Translations under genes and position numbers: made by a program
The notes under the pieces: model-generated
The model's input: the letters and a program-made list of their open reading frames with translations, nothing else
Databases searched by the model: none
Told to the model about the DNA's origin: nothing
Part shown: piece after piece, positions 52,240 through 62,082 of the stretch
How the letters are laid out: every line of letters begins with the position of its first letter
Position numbering within the stretch: the first letter of the stretch is position 1
NCBI GenBank assembly: GCA_026400355.1
Contig: JAPLPE010000041.1
Span: 43,230-107,229, forward strand
From: Rhodobacterales bacterium
GTDB taxonomy: Bacteria; Pseudomonadota; Alphaproteobacteria; Rhodobacterales; Rhodobacteraceae
Reading direction: 5' to 3'
DNA: 64,000 nucleotides

Positions 52240-53040
52240 ATGGCTGAACCCCTGCGGATCATGTTCCACAATCCTGTCGGTCACGCTGGCTATGACCAGT
52301 TGTTTGCCGATATGGTCGCAGCCCACAGGCAGCCGGGGACCGAGGTGCATGTCACCTCTCTCCCGCCCGAGGACGGGGCCTTTACCCATATCGAGTATCG
52401 CACCTACGAAGGCCTCGTGACCGGCGGCGTCGTCCGCGCCGCCCGCGCCGCCGCCCGCGAAGGCTTTGATGCCTTCGTCATTGCCTGCTTCTATGACACG
52501 GCCCTCCACGACGCGCGCGAGATTTCGGGCGAAATGGTCGTGACCGCGCCCTGCATAGCCTCCTGCGAGATCGCGTCCAGCCTGTCCAACAGGTTCGGTG
52601 TGATTGTGGGACGGCGCAAATGGGTAGCCCAGATGCAGGCCACGGTTCACGAATACGGCTACGGCTCACGTCTCGCCGGCTTCTATCACGTGGAATTGGG
52701 CGTGAATGAATTCCAGCAAGACCATGCCGAAACTGAACGCCGCCTGATCGCGGCAGGCCGCAAGGCCGTGGACGAAGACTATGCCGAGGCGCTGATCCTG
52801 GGCTGCACGCTCGAAGTCGGTTTTCACCGTGAGATCAGCGAGACGCTGGGCGTGCCGGTTATCGACCCCTCGATCGCGGCGCTGAAGCGGGCCGAGTATG
52901 CAGCGGGGCTCAAGCGCCTTTGTGGGTGGAAACCGTCTCGCAAATGGTCCTGCGAAGCGCCGCCCGAAGACGAGATCGCCCGCTTTGGCGCGCTCGACAC
53001 CAACCGCCCCTTTGGCAACCGCATCGTCGTTGCCGCCTGA
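52240..53040 (+). CDS. Aspartate/glutamate/hydantoin racemase family protein
   Basis: Cofactor-independent racemase of 266 residues. The two catalytic Cys are in FVIACFYDTAL and ALILGCTLEVGF, the latter matching GCT of the hydantoin racemase group, and GVPVIDPSIAALKRAEY is typical of that group. It would interconvert D and L forms of a hydantoin or amino acid so that both can be used. ATG 52240 has AAAGG upstream, chosen over an earlier TTG-type start. Its place after hyuAB supports a hydantoin-like substrate. Confidence 0.9.
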   Translation: MAEPLRIMFHNPVGHAGYDQLFADMVAAHRQPGTEVHVTSLPPEDGAFTHIEYRTYEGLVTGGVVRAARAAAREGFDAFVIACFYDTALHDAREISGEMVVTAPCIASCEIASSLSNRFGVIVGRRKWVAQMQATVHEYGYGSRLAGFYHVELGVNEFQQDHAETERRLIAAGRKAVDEDYAEALILGCTLEVGFHREISETLGVPVIDPSIAALKRAEYAAGLKRLCGWKPSRKWSCEAPPEDEIARFGALDTNRPFGNRIVVAA

Positions 53041-53055
53041 TCAAGGAGTTTGCCC

Positions 53056-54150
53056 ATGTCCGTCGAATCCCGTCTGACAGCACTTCGCTCTTCCATGGCC
53101 GCCACCGGCACCGATCTGATCGCGCTGGGGCCGGGGCCCAACATGCACTGGGCGCTGGGCTTTCACACCCATGCGGATGAACGGCCCTGCTTCCTCATGG
53201 TGACCAAGGACAAGGCCGGGTTCCTCATGCCTGTGCTGAACGCCGCCGATGCGCGGGCCCGATCAAACCTGCCGATGTTCACCTGGGCCGATGCCGATGG
53301 CCCGGATGCTGCGCTGCAACAGGCGCTGGCGGGCCTCGGCGCCACGACCGCCCGCAAGGTGGCAGTGGACGAAACCATGCGGGCGGATTTCGCGCTCCTC
53401 CTCCTCGACGCGATGCCGCAGGCGCAGCACAGTTTCGCGGCGGAAACGCTGGGCGCGCTCCGGATGCGAAAAGACGCGGGCGAACAGCAGGAACTGCGGG
53501 ATAATTCCGCGATAGCCGACGAGGCGATGCAGGCGATCTTCGCCGCGATCAAGCCGGGGATGAAGGAATCTGACCTCGCCGCCATCGCCATCGGGGTCTT
53601 CAAGGACCACGGCGCCGCCCCTCTCTTCACCATCGTGGGCGCTGGCATGAACGGGGCCTATCCGCATCACCACACGGGCGACACCGTGCTGAAAGAGGGT
53701 GATGCCGTCGTCATCGATATCGGCGCGCGCCGGGGTGCCTTTTCGTCCGACATCACCCGAATGGTGGTCATGGGCGAACCGCCCGCCGACTATACCCGCG
53801 TCCATGCGGTCGTGGAACAGGCCGTACAGGCTGCCCTTGCCGCCGCCCAGCCCGGTGCGCGCGCCAGCACCGTAGACAAGGCCGCCCGAGACGTCATCAC
53901 CACCGCCGGTTATGGCGAATACTTCGTCCACCGCACTGGCCACGGCATGGGCCTCGAAGGTCACGAGCCGCCCTATATCACCGAAACGTCGGACTTGATC
54001 CTCGAACCTGGAATGGTCTTTTCCATTGAACCGGGCATCTACCTGACGGGCCGCTTTGGAGTGAGGCTCGAGGATATCGTGATCCTGCAAGAGAACGGGC
54101 CCGAGGTTCTCTCGTGCTTGCCAAGAACCGTCCATGCCGTTTCCGTCTGA
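53056..54150 (+). CDS. M24-family (Xaa-Pro type) peptidase
   Basis: Metallopeptidase of 364 residues with creatinase N-domain and a pita-bread C-domain. Metal ligands: VVIDIGARRGAFSSDITR (two Asp), HRTGHGMGLEGHE (His), MVFSIEPGIYL (Glu) and RLEDIVIL (Glu). It may act as an Xaa-Pro dipeptidase or as a creatinase-like amidinohydrolase; in this operon hydrolysis of an N-carbamoyl or dipeptide product would fit. ATG 53056 has AAGGAG seven bases upstream. Confidence 0.9.
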   Translation: MSVESRLTALRSSMAATGTDLIALGPGPNMHWALGFHTHADERPCFLMVTKDKAGFLMPVLNAADARARSNLPMFTWADADGPDAALQQALAGLGATTARKVAVDETMRADFALLLLDAMPQAQHSFAAETLGALRMRKDAGEQQELRDNSAIADEAMQAIFAAIKPGMKESDLAAIAIGVFKDHGAAPLFTIVGAGMNGAYPHHHTGDTVLKEGDAVVIDIGARRGAFSSDITRMVVMGEPPADYTRVHAVVEQAVQAALAAAQPGARASTVDKAARDVITTAGYGEYFVHRTGHGMGLEGHEPPYITETSDLILEPGMVFSIEPGIYLTGRFGVRLEDIVILQENGPEVLSCLPRTVHAVSV

Positions 54151-54160
54151 GGAGCCTCCG

Positions 54161-55159
54161 ATGCCTCGTGTCTGGACCATCCCATCCTACACCGGCTATC
54201 CCGGCCTGACCCTGTCTGAAGAACCCGGCGACGCCCCTGCTCCGGGCGAGGTGCGTTTGCGCGTCCATGCCTTTGCCCTCAACTGGGGCGACATGGATCT
54301 GATGCTCGACAACTATTCCTTCAGCTTTCGCTCCTTCCCCACCCGCGTCGGAATCGAGGCCGCAGGCGTGATCGACGCGGTGGGCCCCGGCGTGACCGGC
54401 TGGAGGGTCGGTAACAGTGTCGGCACGCTGCCTTACTTCTATTGGCATCGCGGTGTGAGCGGCGATCAGGCTTGCGTGGATGCCCGCTATCTGGCTGCAA
54501 CACCGGCCGGCCTGAGCAAGGCCGAATCGGCCTCCATCTGGATGCAATTCCTGACGGCCTATTTCCCGTTTTGCGAAATCACGCCCGTCGGCCCCGGCAG
54601 CGCGGTGCTGATACCCGCCGGCACGAGCACAGCTGGCGCGGCCGCCATCCTGATTGCGCGGGCGCGCGGGGCGACAGTCATCACCACCACCCGCGACCAG
54701 GCCAACGCTGAGGCCTTGCGCGGCATCGGGGCCGATCATGTGCTTGTTACCGGCCAGGGCCCCATCGCCCCGCTGATCCGCGACATCACCGCCGGGCGTG
54801 GCATCGACATTGCATTCGATCCCATAGGCGCTGGTCTGATCGGAGACTATGCCTGCGCGCTTGCCCGCGACGCCCGCATCTATTTCTACGGCACGCTCGA
54901 TACCAGACCGCCATCCTTGCCGTTGATGCAGATGTTTCAGGCCAACGCAACGTTCCAGCCCTATTCTGTCTTCAACTATGTACAGGACGATGCGGCCCGC
55001 GCACGCGGCATCGCCTTCGTGACAAAGGGCCTTGCCGAAGGCAGCCTGAAACCCAACGTCGACCGCTCTTTTCCGATGGAACGTTACCGCGAAGCCTTTG
55101 ACTACCTTACGTCCAAGCGCAGGACGCATGGCAAGGTCGTCGTCCTGACCGGCCTTTGA
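54161..55159 (+). CDS. Medium-chain dehydrogenase/quinone-oxidoreductase-like protein
   Basis: MDR-superfamily oxidoreductase of 332 residues without the zinc ligands of alcohol dehydrogenases. N-terminal GroES-like part FALNWGDMDLMLDNYSFSFRSFPTRVGIEAAGVIDAVGPGV; cofactor site SAVLIPAGTSTAGAAAILIARARGATVITTTR, where Arg suggests NADPH. Similar to quinone oxidoreductases that reduce enones or quinones. Last gene of the operon; ATG 54161 overlaps a GAGGAG site nicely placed upstream. Confidence 0.88.
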   Translation: MPRVWTIPSYTGYPGLTLSEEPGDAPAPGEVRLRVHAFALNWGDMDLMLDNYSFSFRSFPTRVGIEAAGVIDAVGPGVTGWRVGNSVGTLPYFYWHRGVSGDQACVDARYLAATPAGLSKAESASIWMQFLTAYFPFCEITPVGPGSAVLIPAGTSTAGAAAILIARARGATVITTTRDQANAEALRGIGADHVLVTGQGPIAPLIRDITAGRGIDIAFDPIGAGLIGDYACALARDARIYFYGTLDTRPPSLPLMQMFQANATFQPYSVFNYVQDDAARARGIAFVTKGLAEGSLKPNVDRSFPMERYREAFDYLTSKRRTHGKVVVLTGL

Positions 55160-55330
55160 CGGTGCCTGCCCCACCCCCCTGAGCCGGTCCTGACCGCCCA
55201 AACCGCACAAAGAACAGGCAGATGTCACCCATCCCGACCCAATCGGACCGGGACAGGTGGCGCTTTGCTCCGCGCCGTGGGAACGTCGGAAGGAACCGCA
55301 CACCCGCAAACCAACGTCCGCTCCTTCTAC

Positions 55331-55378
55331 TGGTCCCAAATACCACGGGGGGAGGCGCAGCCGGGGGGCAGAGCCCCC
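55331..55378 (+). repeat. 48-bp dispersed repeat, copy 2
   Basis: Differs at five of 48 positions from 44287-44334. Ends in a GGGGGGC-AGA-GCCCCCC hairpin (55363-55379) 27 bp before the transglutaminase ATG, so it lies within that gene's leader and could affect its translation. Confidence 0.8.
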
Positions 55379-55405
55379 CTCCGACCCCGGAAAAGCAAAG
55401 AACCC

Positions 55406-58400
55406 ATGTCGATCAAAGCTGCCATCCACCACCTGACCCATTACAAATACGACCGGCCCGTCATCCTCGGCCCGCAGGTTGTCCGCCTGCGTCCCGCGCC
55501 GCACAGCCGGACCAGGGTGATTTCCCACTCGCTCAAGGTCGGGCCGCAGCCGCATTTCGTGAACAACCAGCAGGACCCCTATGGTAACTGGCTAGCCCGG
55601 TTTGTCTTTCCCGAGCCGGTTACCGATTTCCGGATCGAGGTCGATCTTGTGGCCGACATGACAGTCTACAACCCCTTTGATTTCTTCGTCGAGGATACGG
55701 CGACCGAATGGCCGTTCGACTATCCAGCCGACATCTCGCCCGACCTTGTCATTTACCGCACGCCGGAAACTGCGGGGCCTTTGCTGCAGGACTATCTCGA
55801 CACGATCAGCCGGGAAAAGCAGCGCACGGTTGATATGGTTGTTGGACTGAACGCAAGGCTGGCGCAGGACATCGGCTATATCATCCGGATGGAGCCGGGT
55901 GTGCATACGCCGGAGGAAACGCTGGCGCTTGCCAAAGGGTCGTGCCGCGATACAAGTTGGCTTCTGGTGCAGGTGCTGCGGCACCTCGGCCTCGCGGCGC
56001 GGTTCGTGTCGGGCTACTTGATCCAGTTGAAACCTGATCTGAAGGCACTCGACGGCCCGCAGGGGACCGAGGTTGATTTCACCGATCTGCACGCCTGGTC
56101 TGAAGTCTATCTGCCCGGCGCCGGCTGGATTGGGCTTGACCCGACAAGCGGCCTGCTGACCGGGGAAAGCCACATCCCGCTGGCCGCGACGCCGCATTAC
56201 CGCAACGCCGCGCCGATCATCGGCATGGCGAGTCCTGCCGATGTCAACTTCGGTTTCGACATGTCGGTGACCCGCGTGGCCGAACATCCGCGCATCACGA
56301 AACCCTATTCCGACGCGGCCTGGGCGCAGCTTGATGCGCTGGGCCGCAAGGTGGATGCGGTCCTGCGGGCGGGCGATGTACGCCTGACGATGGGGGGCGA
56401 GCCGACATTCGTCTCGATCGACGATTTCGAGTCAGAGGAATGGAACACCGCCGCCGTCGGCCCGACGAAGCGCATCCTTGCCGACCGCCTGATCCGCCGC
56501 CTGCGCGACCGCTTCGCGCCCGGCGGGTTCCTGCATTACGGGCAGGGCAAATGGTATCCGGGCGAAACGCTGCCGCGCTGGTCATTTTCGCTATACTGGC
56601 GAACTGATGGCAAACCCGTCTGGTCCGACCCCGCGCTCATCGCCGCCGAAGGCAAGGATGACAGCGTCGGCAAGGACGAGGCGCAGGCACTTCTGACCGA
56701 GATCGCCGCCGAATTGCAGCTTGATACCGACTGCATCTTGCCCGCCTTTGAAGACCCGGCCCAATGGCTCGTGAAGGAGGCGAACCTGCCCGAGAACGTG
56801 ACTCCGGCCAATTCGAAGCTGAAGGATGCCGAAGAGCGGCACCGCCTTTCCACCGTCTTCAACCGGGGCCTAACCGAACCTACGGGCTTTGTCCTGCCGG
56901 TGCAAAGCTGGCAATCGCAGTCCACGTCGCGGCGCTGGCGGACGGAGAAATGGTCACTGCGGCGGGGGCATATGTTCCTTGTTCCCGGCGACAGCCCCGT
57001 GGGCTATCGCCTGCTGCTGGAATCCCTGCCGTGGATTCCGGCGTCGCAATACCCCTTCATCAACCCGACGGATCCGTCCGTTGACCTTCCTCCCCTGCCG
57101 GACACGGTTGAACGGGAACAGGCCCGCGCGAGTTTCACCGCCAGCAGTCCGCAAGGCAACCAGATCAATCAGGGCTCGCCTGTGGCCGAGGTCGACGGCT
57201 TCATTCGCACAGCGCTGAGCGTCGAGGCGCGGGACGGGCGGTTGTGCGTGTTCATGCCGCCGGTGGTCTCGGTCGAGGATTATCTGGACCTGTTGCGGGC
57301 GGCCGAGGCTGCGGCCAGGAAACTGGGCCTGCCCGTGCATATCGAAGGCTATGCCCCCCCGCATGACCCCCGCCTGAACGTGATCCGTGTGGCCCCCGAT
57401 CCAGGTGTGATCGAGGTGAACATCCATCCCGCCGATACCTGGGAGGATTGCGTCGCGATCACCGCCGGCGTTTACGAGGATGCCCGCCAGACCCGCCTGG
57501 GAGCCGACAAGTTTATGATCGACGGCAAGCACTGCGGCACTGGCGGTGGCAACCATGTGGTCGTCGGGGGCCGGACACTTAACGACAGCCCGTTCCTGCG
57601 GCGGCCTGATCTGCTGAAAAGCCTGATCCTCCATTGGAACCGGCATCCGTCGCTGTCCTACCTGTTTTCCGGCCTGTTCATCGGCCCCACCTCGCAGGCG
57701 CCCCGGATCGACGAGGCAAGACATGACTCTCTGTACGAGTTGGAAATCGCCTTGGCCCAAGTTCCGGTGCCGGGTGGTGTTCAGCCCTTGCCGTGGCTCA
57801 CCGACCGTCTGCTCCGCAACATCCTGACCGATGTCACGGGCAACACGCACCGGGCCGAGATCTGCATTGACAAGTTGTTTTCGCCCGATGGCCCGACGGG
57901 GCGTCTTGGCCTTGTGGAGTTTCGCGGGTTCGAAATGCCGCCCGATGCGCGGATGAGCCTTGCGCAGCAACTCCTCCTCCGCGCGCTGATCGCCCGGTTC
58001 TGGAATGCGCCCGCCGATGGCCCGCTGACCCGTTGGGGCACAACGCTGCACGACCGGTTCATGCTGCCCCATTACATATGGGAGGATTTCCGCGACGTGC
58101 TGCGCGATCTGGCCCAACACGGCTTCCCGCTTGACGAGGACTGGTTCAAGGCGCAGGCCGAATTCCGGTTTCCCTTCTGCGGCCAGGTCGAGGCTGAAGG
58201 CGTGCAACTCGAACTGCGGCAGGCACTTGAGCCCTGGCACGTGCTAGGAGAGACTGGGGCGATCGGCGGGACGGTACGCTATACCGACAGCTCGACCGAG
58301 CGGTTGCAGGTGCAGTTCAAGTCGGCGGAACCCACGCGCTATACGATTACCTGCAACGGGCGGGCTTTGCCTATGACAGCCACGGGGGAAAGCGGTGTGT

Positions 58401-58717
58401 CGGTTGCGGGTCTGCGGTTCAAGGCGTGGCAGCCAGCGGCGGCTATCCATCCGGTGCTGCGGGTCGATGCGCCGCTGACCTTTGACATCTATGACACATG
58501 GTCGGGCCGGGCGCTGGCAGGGTGTGTCTATCATGTCGCCCATCCGGGCGGTCGTAACTATGACACCTTCCCCGTGAATGGGAACGAGGCCGAGGCGCGG
58601 CGGCTGTCGCGGTTTGAACCGCACGGGCACAGGCCGTCCCTTTATGCCCCGCCACCCGAAAAGCGGCATCCCGAGTTTCCCATGACTCTTGACCTGCGGC
58701 GGGCACCCGGCGTGTAA
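55406..58717 (+). CDS. Transglutaminase-like protein with DUF2126 domain
   Basis: Large cytosolic protein of 1103 residues. Residues 1-290: bacterial transglutaminase N-terminal region, then a transglutaminase-like core with catalytic Cys180 ([13 protein letters not shown]), His229 ([13 protein letters not shown]) and Asp245 (IGLDPTSG). From about 330 to the end is DUF2126 ([73 protein letters not shown]). Families of this kind are predicted to cleave or transfer peptides in a peptide-modification system with ATP-grasp ligases and alpha-E proteins. ATG 55406 is chosen because the upstream frame is repeat DNA; the ribosome-binding site is weak. The next gene begins 6 bp after it. Confidence 0.92.
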   Translation: MSIKAAIHHLTHYKYDRPVILGPQVVRLRPAPHSRTRVISHSLKVGPQPHFVNNQQDPYGNWLARFVFPEPVTDFRIEVDLVADMTVYNPFDFFVEDTATEWPFDYPADISPDLVIYRTPETAGPLLQDYLDTISREKQRTVDMVVGLNARLAQDIGYIIRMEPGVHTPEETLALAKGSCRDTSWLLVQVLRHLGLAARFVSGYLIQLKPDLKALDGPQGTEVDFTDLHAWSEVYLPGAGWIGLDPTSGLLTGESHIPLAATPHYRNAAPIIGMASPADVNFGFDMSVTRVAEHPRITKPYSDAAWAQLDALGRKVDAVLRAGDVRLTMGGEPTFVSIDDFESEEWNTAAVGPTKRILADRLIRRLRDRFAPGGFLHYGQGKWYPGETLPRWSFSLYWRTDGKPVWSDPALIAAEGKDDSVGKDEAQALLTEIAAELQLDTDCILPAFEDPAQWLVKEANLPENVTPANSKLKDAEERHRLSTVFNRGLTEPTGFVLPVQSWQSQSTSRRWRTEKWSLRRGHMFLVPGDSPVGYRLLLESLPWIPASQYPFINPTDPSVDLPPLPDTVEREQARASFTASSPQGNQINQGSPVAEVDGFIRTALSVEARDGRLCVFMPPVVSVEDYLDLLRAAEAAARKLGLPVHIEGYAPPHDPRLNVIRVAPDPGVIEVNIHPADTWEDCVAITAGVYEDARQTRLGADKFMIDGKHCGTGGGNHVVVGGRTLNDSPFLRRPDLLKSLILHWNRHPSLSYLFSGLFIGPTSQAPRIDEARHDSLYELEIALAQVPVPGGVQPLPWLTDRLLRNILTDVTGNTHRAEICIDKLFSPDGPTGRLGLVEFRGFEMPPDARMSLAQQLLLRALIARFWNAPADGPLTRWGTTLHDRFMLPHYIWEDFRDVLRDLAQHGFPLDEDWFKAQAEFRFPFCGQVEAEGVQLELRQALEPWHVLGETGAIGGTVRYTDSSTERLQVQFKSAEPTRYTITCNGRALPMTATGESGVSVAGLRFKAWQPAAAIHPVLRVDAPLTFDIYDTWSGRALAGCVYHVAHPGGRNYDTFPVNGNEAEARRLSRFEPHGHRPSLYAPPPEKRHPEFPMTLDLRRAPGV

Positions 58718-58723
58718 AGGCGC

Positions 58724-61102
58724 ATGGACCCCGCCCTGTCAAAGCCTGCTGCCGCCCCTTCGCTTCTTGCGGGATATCGGCCATTCCCGGGGGTGCCGGA
58801 CGAGGTGGTAGATGCGGCGGGCCGGGTGCGGCCTGTGTGGGACGCATTCCTGCGCCATTTGGCCGCGATCCCGGCCGAGGACTTGCAGCACCGTTTCGGG
58901 CGCGGAGACCAGTATCTGCGCGATCAGGGCGTCTATCTGCGTCAATACGGGGCCGAAGGGTCAACCGAACGCGCATGGCCCCTATCGCATATCCCCGTTC
59001 TGATCGAAGAAGCGGAATGGGAAACGCTGACGGCGGGCCTGATCCAGCGGGCGGACCTGCTGGAACGGGTCATGACCGACCTTTACGGACCGGGTAAGTT
59101 AGTGTCGGACGGGTATCTGCCGCCGTCGCTGATCGCAGGGAACTCGGAGTGGCTGCGGCCATTGGTGGATGTCGTGCCACGCGGTGGGCATTTCCTGCAG
59201 TTCGTCGCGTTTGAAATCGGGCGGGGGCCGGATGGCTGCTGGTGGGTGCTCGGCGATCGCACGCAGGCCCCGTCGGGGGCGGGTTTCGCGCTGGAAAACC
59301 GAGTTGCCACGACGCGGACGTTTTCGGATTTCTACGCTGCGGCGCATGTCCATCGCCTCGCTGGGTTCTTTCGGGCGTTCCGGGATACGATGATCGGGCT
59401 GCAGGCCGACCCCGAAAGCCGGGTGGCAATCCTCACGCCTGGCCTGTTGACCGATACCTATTTCGAACACGCCTACATCGCCCGCTATCTCGGTTTCATG
59501 CTCTTGCAGGGCGAGGATCTGACCGTTTCGGACGGGCAGTTGATGGTGCGCTCGGTTTCGGGCCTACGGCCCGTAAGCGTCTTGTGGCGCAGGCTCGACG
59601 CGGCCTATGCCGACCCTCTGGAACTTGATCCGGCCTCCCGCCTTGGCACGCCGGGGATGGTGTCGGCGCTGCGGCAAGGGTCGGTGACCTTGGTGAATGC
59701 GCTTGGCTCTGGCGTTTTGGAAACCAGGGCGTTGCTCGCCTTCCTGCCTCGCATCGCCCGGGCTTTACTGGGCGAACCCCTGCAAATCCCCAACATCGCC
59801 ACATGGTGGTGCGGGCAGGCCGCCGAACGGGCGCAAGTCACCGCACACCCGGAACGGATGGTGGTCAGCCCCGCAATGTCGATGCGGCAACCTTTTGAGG
59901 ATGCTGTCCCGGTCGACCGGCGCGGCGCGGCTTTAGCTGAATGGCTCGCTGCAGAGGGCGAAGGGCTGGTGGCCCAAGAAGCAGTCACGCTTTCCACCAC
60001 GCCCGCCCACATTGACGGCGCACTCGTCCCCCGCCCGATGAGCCTGCGGGTCTTCCTGCTGCGCACACCCGACGGATGGCAGGCCATGCCCGGCGGCTTT
60101 GCCCGCATCGGCCGCACGCCAGACCCGGCAGCGGTCGCGATGCAGCGTGGTGGGCAGGCGGCGGATGTCTGGATCGTCAGCCCCAAGCCAGTCGAGGCCA
60201 CGACCATGCTGCCCCCGGCCAGCGCACCCTATCGTAGGCCCCTCCCGGGGATGTTGCCCGCGCGGGCGGCAGACAACCTGTTCTGGCTCGGCCGCTATGT
60301 GGAACGGACCGAGGGGATCCTGCGCCTTCTGCGGTCTCGCAACGTGCGAATGGCGGAAAGCGGGCCGGTGGCGACGCCGTTGATTGCAGCGATGGACCCG
60401 CTCTTCAAGGCGATGGGTGTCGATCCGGCGCAAGGCATTCCGGCGGGCATGATCTCGACCCTTGGTGCTGCGATTTCCACGGCGGGGCAGGTGCGCGACC
60501 GGTTTTCGCAGGACGGCTGGTCGGCCCTGGCCGACATGGACAAGACCGCCCGGCGCATGGCGAAAAGCGTGACACCGGGCGACGACGCTGCGCGCGCGGT
60601 GTCGGCGCTGTTGCGCAAGCTGTCCGGGTTTTCGGGGCTGGTGCACGAAAACATGTACCGCTTTCTAGGCTGGCGGTTCCTCGAACTCGGGCGACATCAC
60701 GAACGGGCCATGTCGATGGCGGCACTGCTGGCCACGCTGGCCGATCCCAAGGCGCCCGAAGGCGCGCTCGATCTTGCGGTCGAGGTGGGCGACAGTGTGA
60801 TGACGCACGGGCGTCGGTTCGCTGTGGCGACGGCTCGGGACACGGTGATTGACCTCCTCGCGCTGGACGGTCTGAACCCCCGTGCGATCCGGTTCCAGCT
60901 GGACGGGATCAAGGATCAGGTCGCGCTCTTGCCCGGCGCGATGGACGCGGGCCAACCCTCGACCTTGTCGCGGGCGGTGCTGCGCATTCACACGCAACTT
61001 GCCAGCGAACAGCCCGAGACGATGACGACAGCGGCGCTCTTGTCGATTCAGGGGCAGATCGCGGGGCTGTCGGACTTGCTGGCCGACAGTTATCTGCACT
61101 GA
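58724..61102 (+). CDS. Circularly permuted ATP-grasp ligase fused to alpha-E domain
   Basis: Protein of 792 residues. The first about 480 form a circularly permuted ATP-grasp (DUF404/407): QHRFGRGDQYLRDQGVYLRQYG, PLSHIPVLIEEAEWETLTAGL, DGYLPPSLIAGN, GRGPDGCWWVLGDRTQAPSGAGFALENR, DLTVSDGQLMVRS. The last about 310 are the all-helical alpha-E domain (DUF403): LPARAADNLFWLGRYVERTEGILRLLRSR, LGWRFLELGRHHERAMSM. Predicted peptide COOH-NH2 ligase. Often the two domains are separate genes; here they are fused. The stop overlaps the next ATG by one base. Confidence 0.92.
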   Translation: MDPALSKPAAAPSLLAGYRPFPGVPDEVVDAAGRVRPVWDAFLRHLAAIPAEDLQHRFGRGDQYLRDQGVYLRQYGAEGSTERAWPLSHIPVLIEEAEWETLTAGLIQRADLLERVMTDLYGPGKLVSDGYLPPSLIAGNSEWLRPLVDVVPRGGHFLQFVAFEIGRGPDGCWWVLGDRTQAPSGAGFALENRVATTRTFSDFYAAAHVHRLAGFFRAFRDTMIGLQADPESRVAILTPGLLTDTYFEHAYIARYLGFMLLQGEDLTVSDGQLMVRSVSGLRPVSVLWRRLDAAYADPLELDPASRLGTPGMVSALRQGSVTLVNALGSGVLETRALLAFLPRIARALLGEPLQIPNIATWWCGQAAERAQVTAHPERMVVSPAMSMRQPFEDAVPVDRRGAALAEWLAAEGEGLVAQEAVTLSTTPAHIDGALVPRPMSLRVFLLRTPDGWQAMPGGFARIGRTPDPAAVAMQRGGQAADVWIVSPKPVEATTMLPPASAPYRRPLPGMLPARAADNLFWLGRYVERTEGILRLLRSRNVRMAESGPVATPLIAAMDPLFKAMGVDPAQGIPAGMISTLGAAISTAGQVRDRFSQDGWSALADMDKTARRMAKSVTPGDDAARAVSALLRKLSGFSGLVHENMYRFLGWRFLELGRHHERAMSMAALLATLADPKAPEGALDLAVEVGDSVMTHGRRFAVATARDTVIDLLALDGLNPRAIRFQLDGIKDQVALLPGAMDAGQPSTLSRAVLRIHTQLASEQPETMTTAALLSIQGQIAGLSDLLADSYLH

Positions 61103-62004
61103 TGCTTTACGATATCCGCTTGCGCATTACCTATGACTATGACCGGCCCGCCGCCGAAGGGCGGCAGTTGCTGCGCCTTCTGCCGGTGGACCTGCCCGAT
61201 CTTCAACGTGTGCAGTCCTCCGCGCTCAAGGTCGATCCCACCCCGGCGGAGCGGGCTGAGTTTCGGGATTTCTTTGGCAATCGCGTGGTGCAGGTGGCCC
61301 TGACCGGCGGCCACGCCATGACGCGGTTCGAGGCAGTGGCGCGGGTCGAACGTACGGCCGGGCGGCCCGTCCCAGCCACCGCACCGGCGCTCTACGCGCT
61401 GGTGGCCGAGATCGCCGCGATGCGGGGGCTCGACGCGATGCAGCCCCATCATTTCCGCAACCCCTCGCCCCGGATCGGCGCGGTGACCGAGATCACCGCC
61501 TACACCGCAAAGGCCGCCAAACCCGCCCGTGACGTGATCCGCGCGGTCGAGTCGGTGGGTCTGGCGCTCCACCGCGACATGACCTTTGACCCCAAGGCAA
61601 CGACCGTCGAAACAGCCCCGGTCGAGGCTTTTGTCCAGCGCAAGGGGGTCTGTCAGGACTATGCTCAGATCATGATTGCGGGCCTGCGCGGCGTGGGCAT
61701 CCCGGCAGGCTATGTCTCGGGCTATCTGCGGACGGTTCCGCCGCCGGGCAAACCGCGCTTGGAAGGGGCGGACGCGATGCACGCCTGGGTCATGGCCTGG
61801 TGCGGGCAGGCAGCGGGATGGGTGGAATTTGACCCCACGAATGCCTGTTTCGTGACTGATCAGCACATCACCATCGCCCGCGGCCGCGACTATGGTGATG
61901 TCTCACCGGTTGCCGGAATCCTGCGCACATCGGGCCATCAGAGAAGCTCTCAGGCCGTCGATGTGATCGCCCTGCAAGAGAAGCCGGCCTCTGCCGCCCC
62001 CTGA
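61102..62004 (+). CDS. Transglutaminase family cysteine peptidase-like protein
   Basis: Protein of 300 residues with N-terminal beta domain (MLYDIRLRITYDYDRPAAEGRQLLRLLP) and transglutaminase core: Cys184 in RKGVCQDYAQIM, His227 in DAMHAWVMAW, Asp244 in VEFDPTNAC. Third gene of the predicted peptide-modification operon. An Anbu-type NTN peptidase, which often accompanies these genes, is not in the next 2 kb. Probably cytosolic; no signal peptide. Confidence 0.92.
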   Translation: MLYDIRLRITYDYDRPAAEGRQLLRLLPVDLPDLQRVQSSALKVDPTPAERAEFRDFFGNRVVQVALTGGHAMTRFEAVARVERTAGRPVPATAPALYALVAEIAAMRGLDAMQPHHFRNPSPRIGAVTEITAYTAKAAKPARDVIRAVESVGLALHRDMTFDPKATTVETAPVEAFVQRKGVCQDYAQIMIAGLRGVGIPAGYVSGYLRTVPPPGKPRLEGADAMHAWVMAWCGQAAGWVEFDPTNACFVTDQHITIARGRDYGDVSPVAGILRTSGHQRSSQAVDVIALQEKPASAAP

Positions 62005-62082
62005 CTGGAAACTCGGGCTGGACGATCCGTGCAATGGGTATAAACAGCGGGTGGAACCTTCTGGAATGCGTGGCTGACCCGG

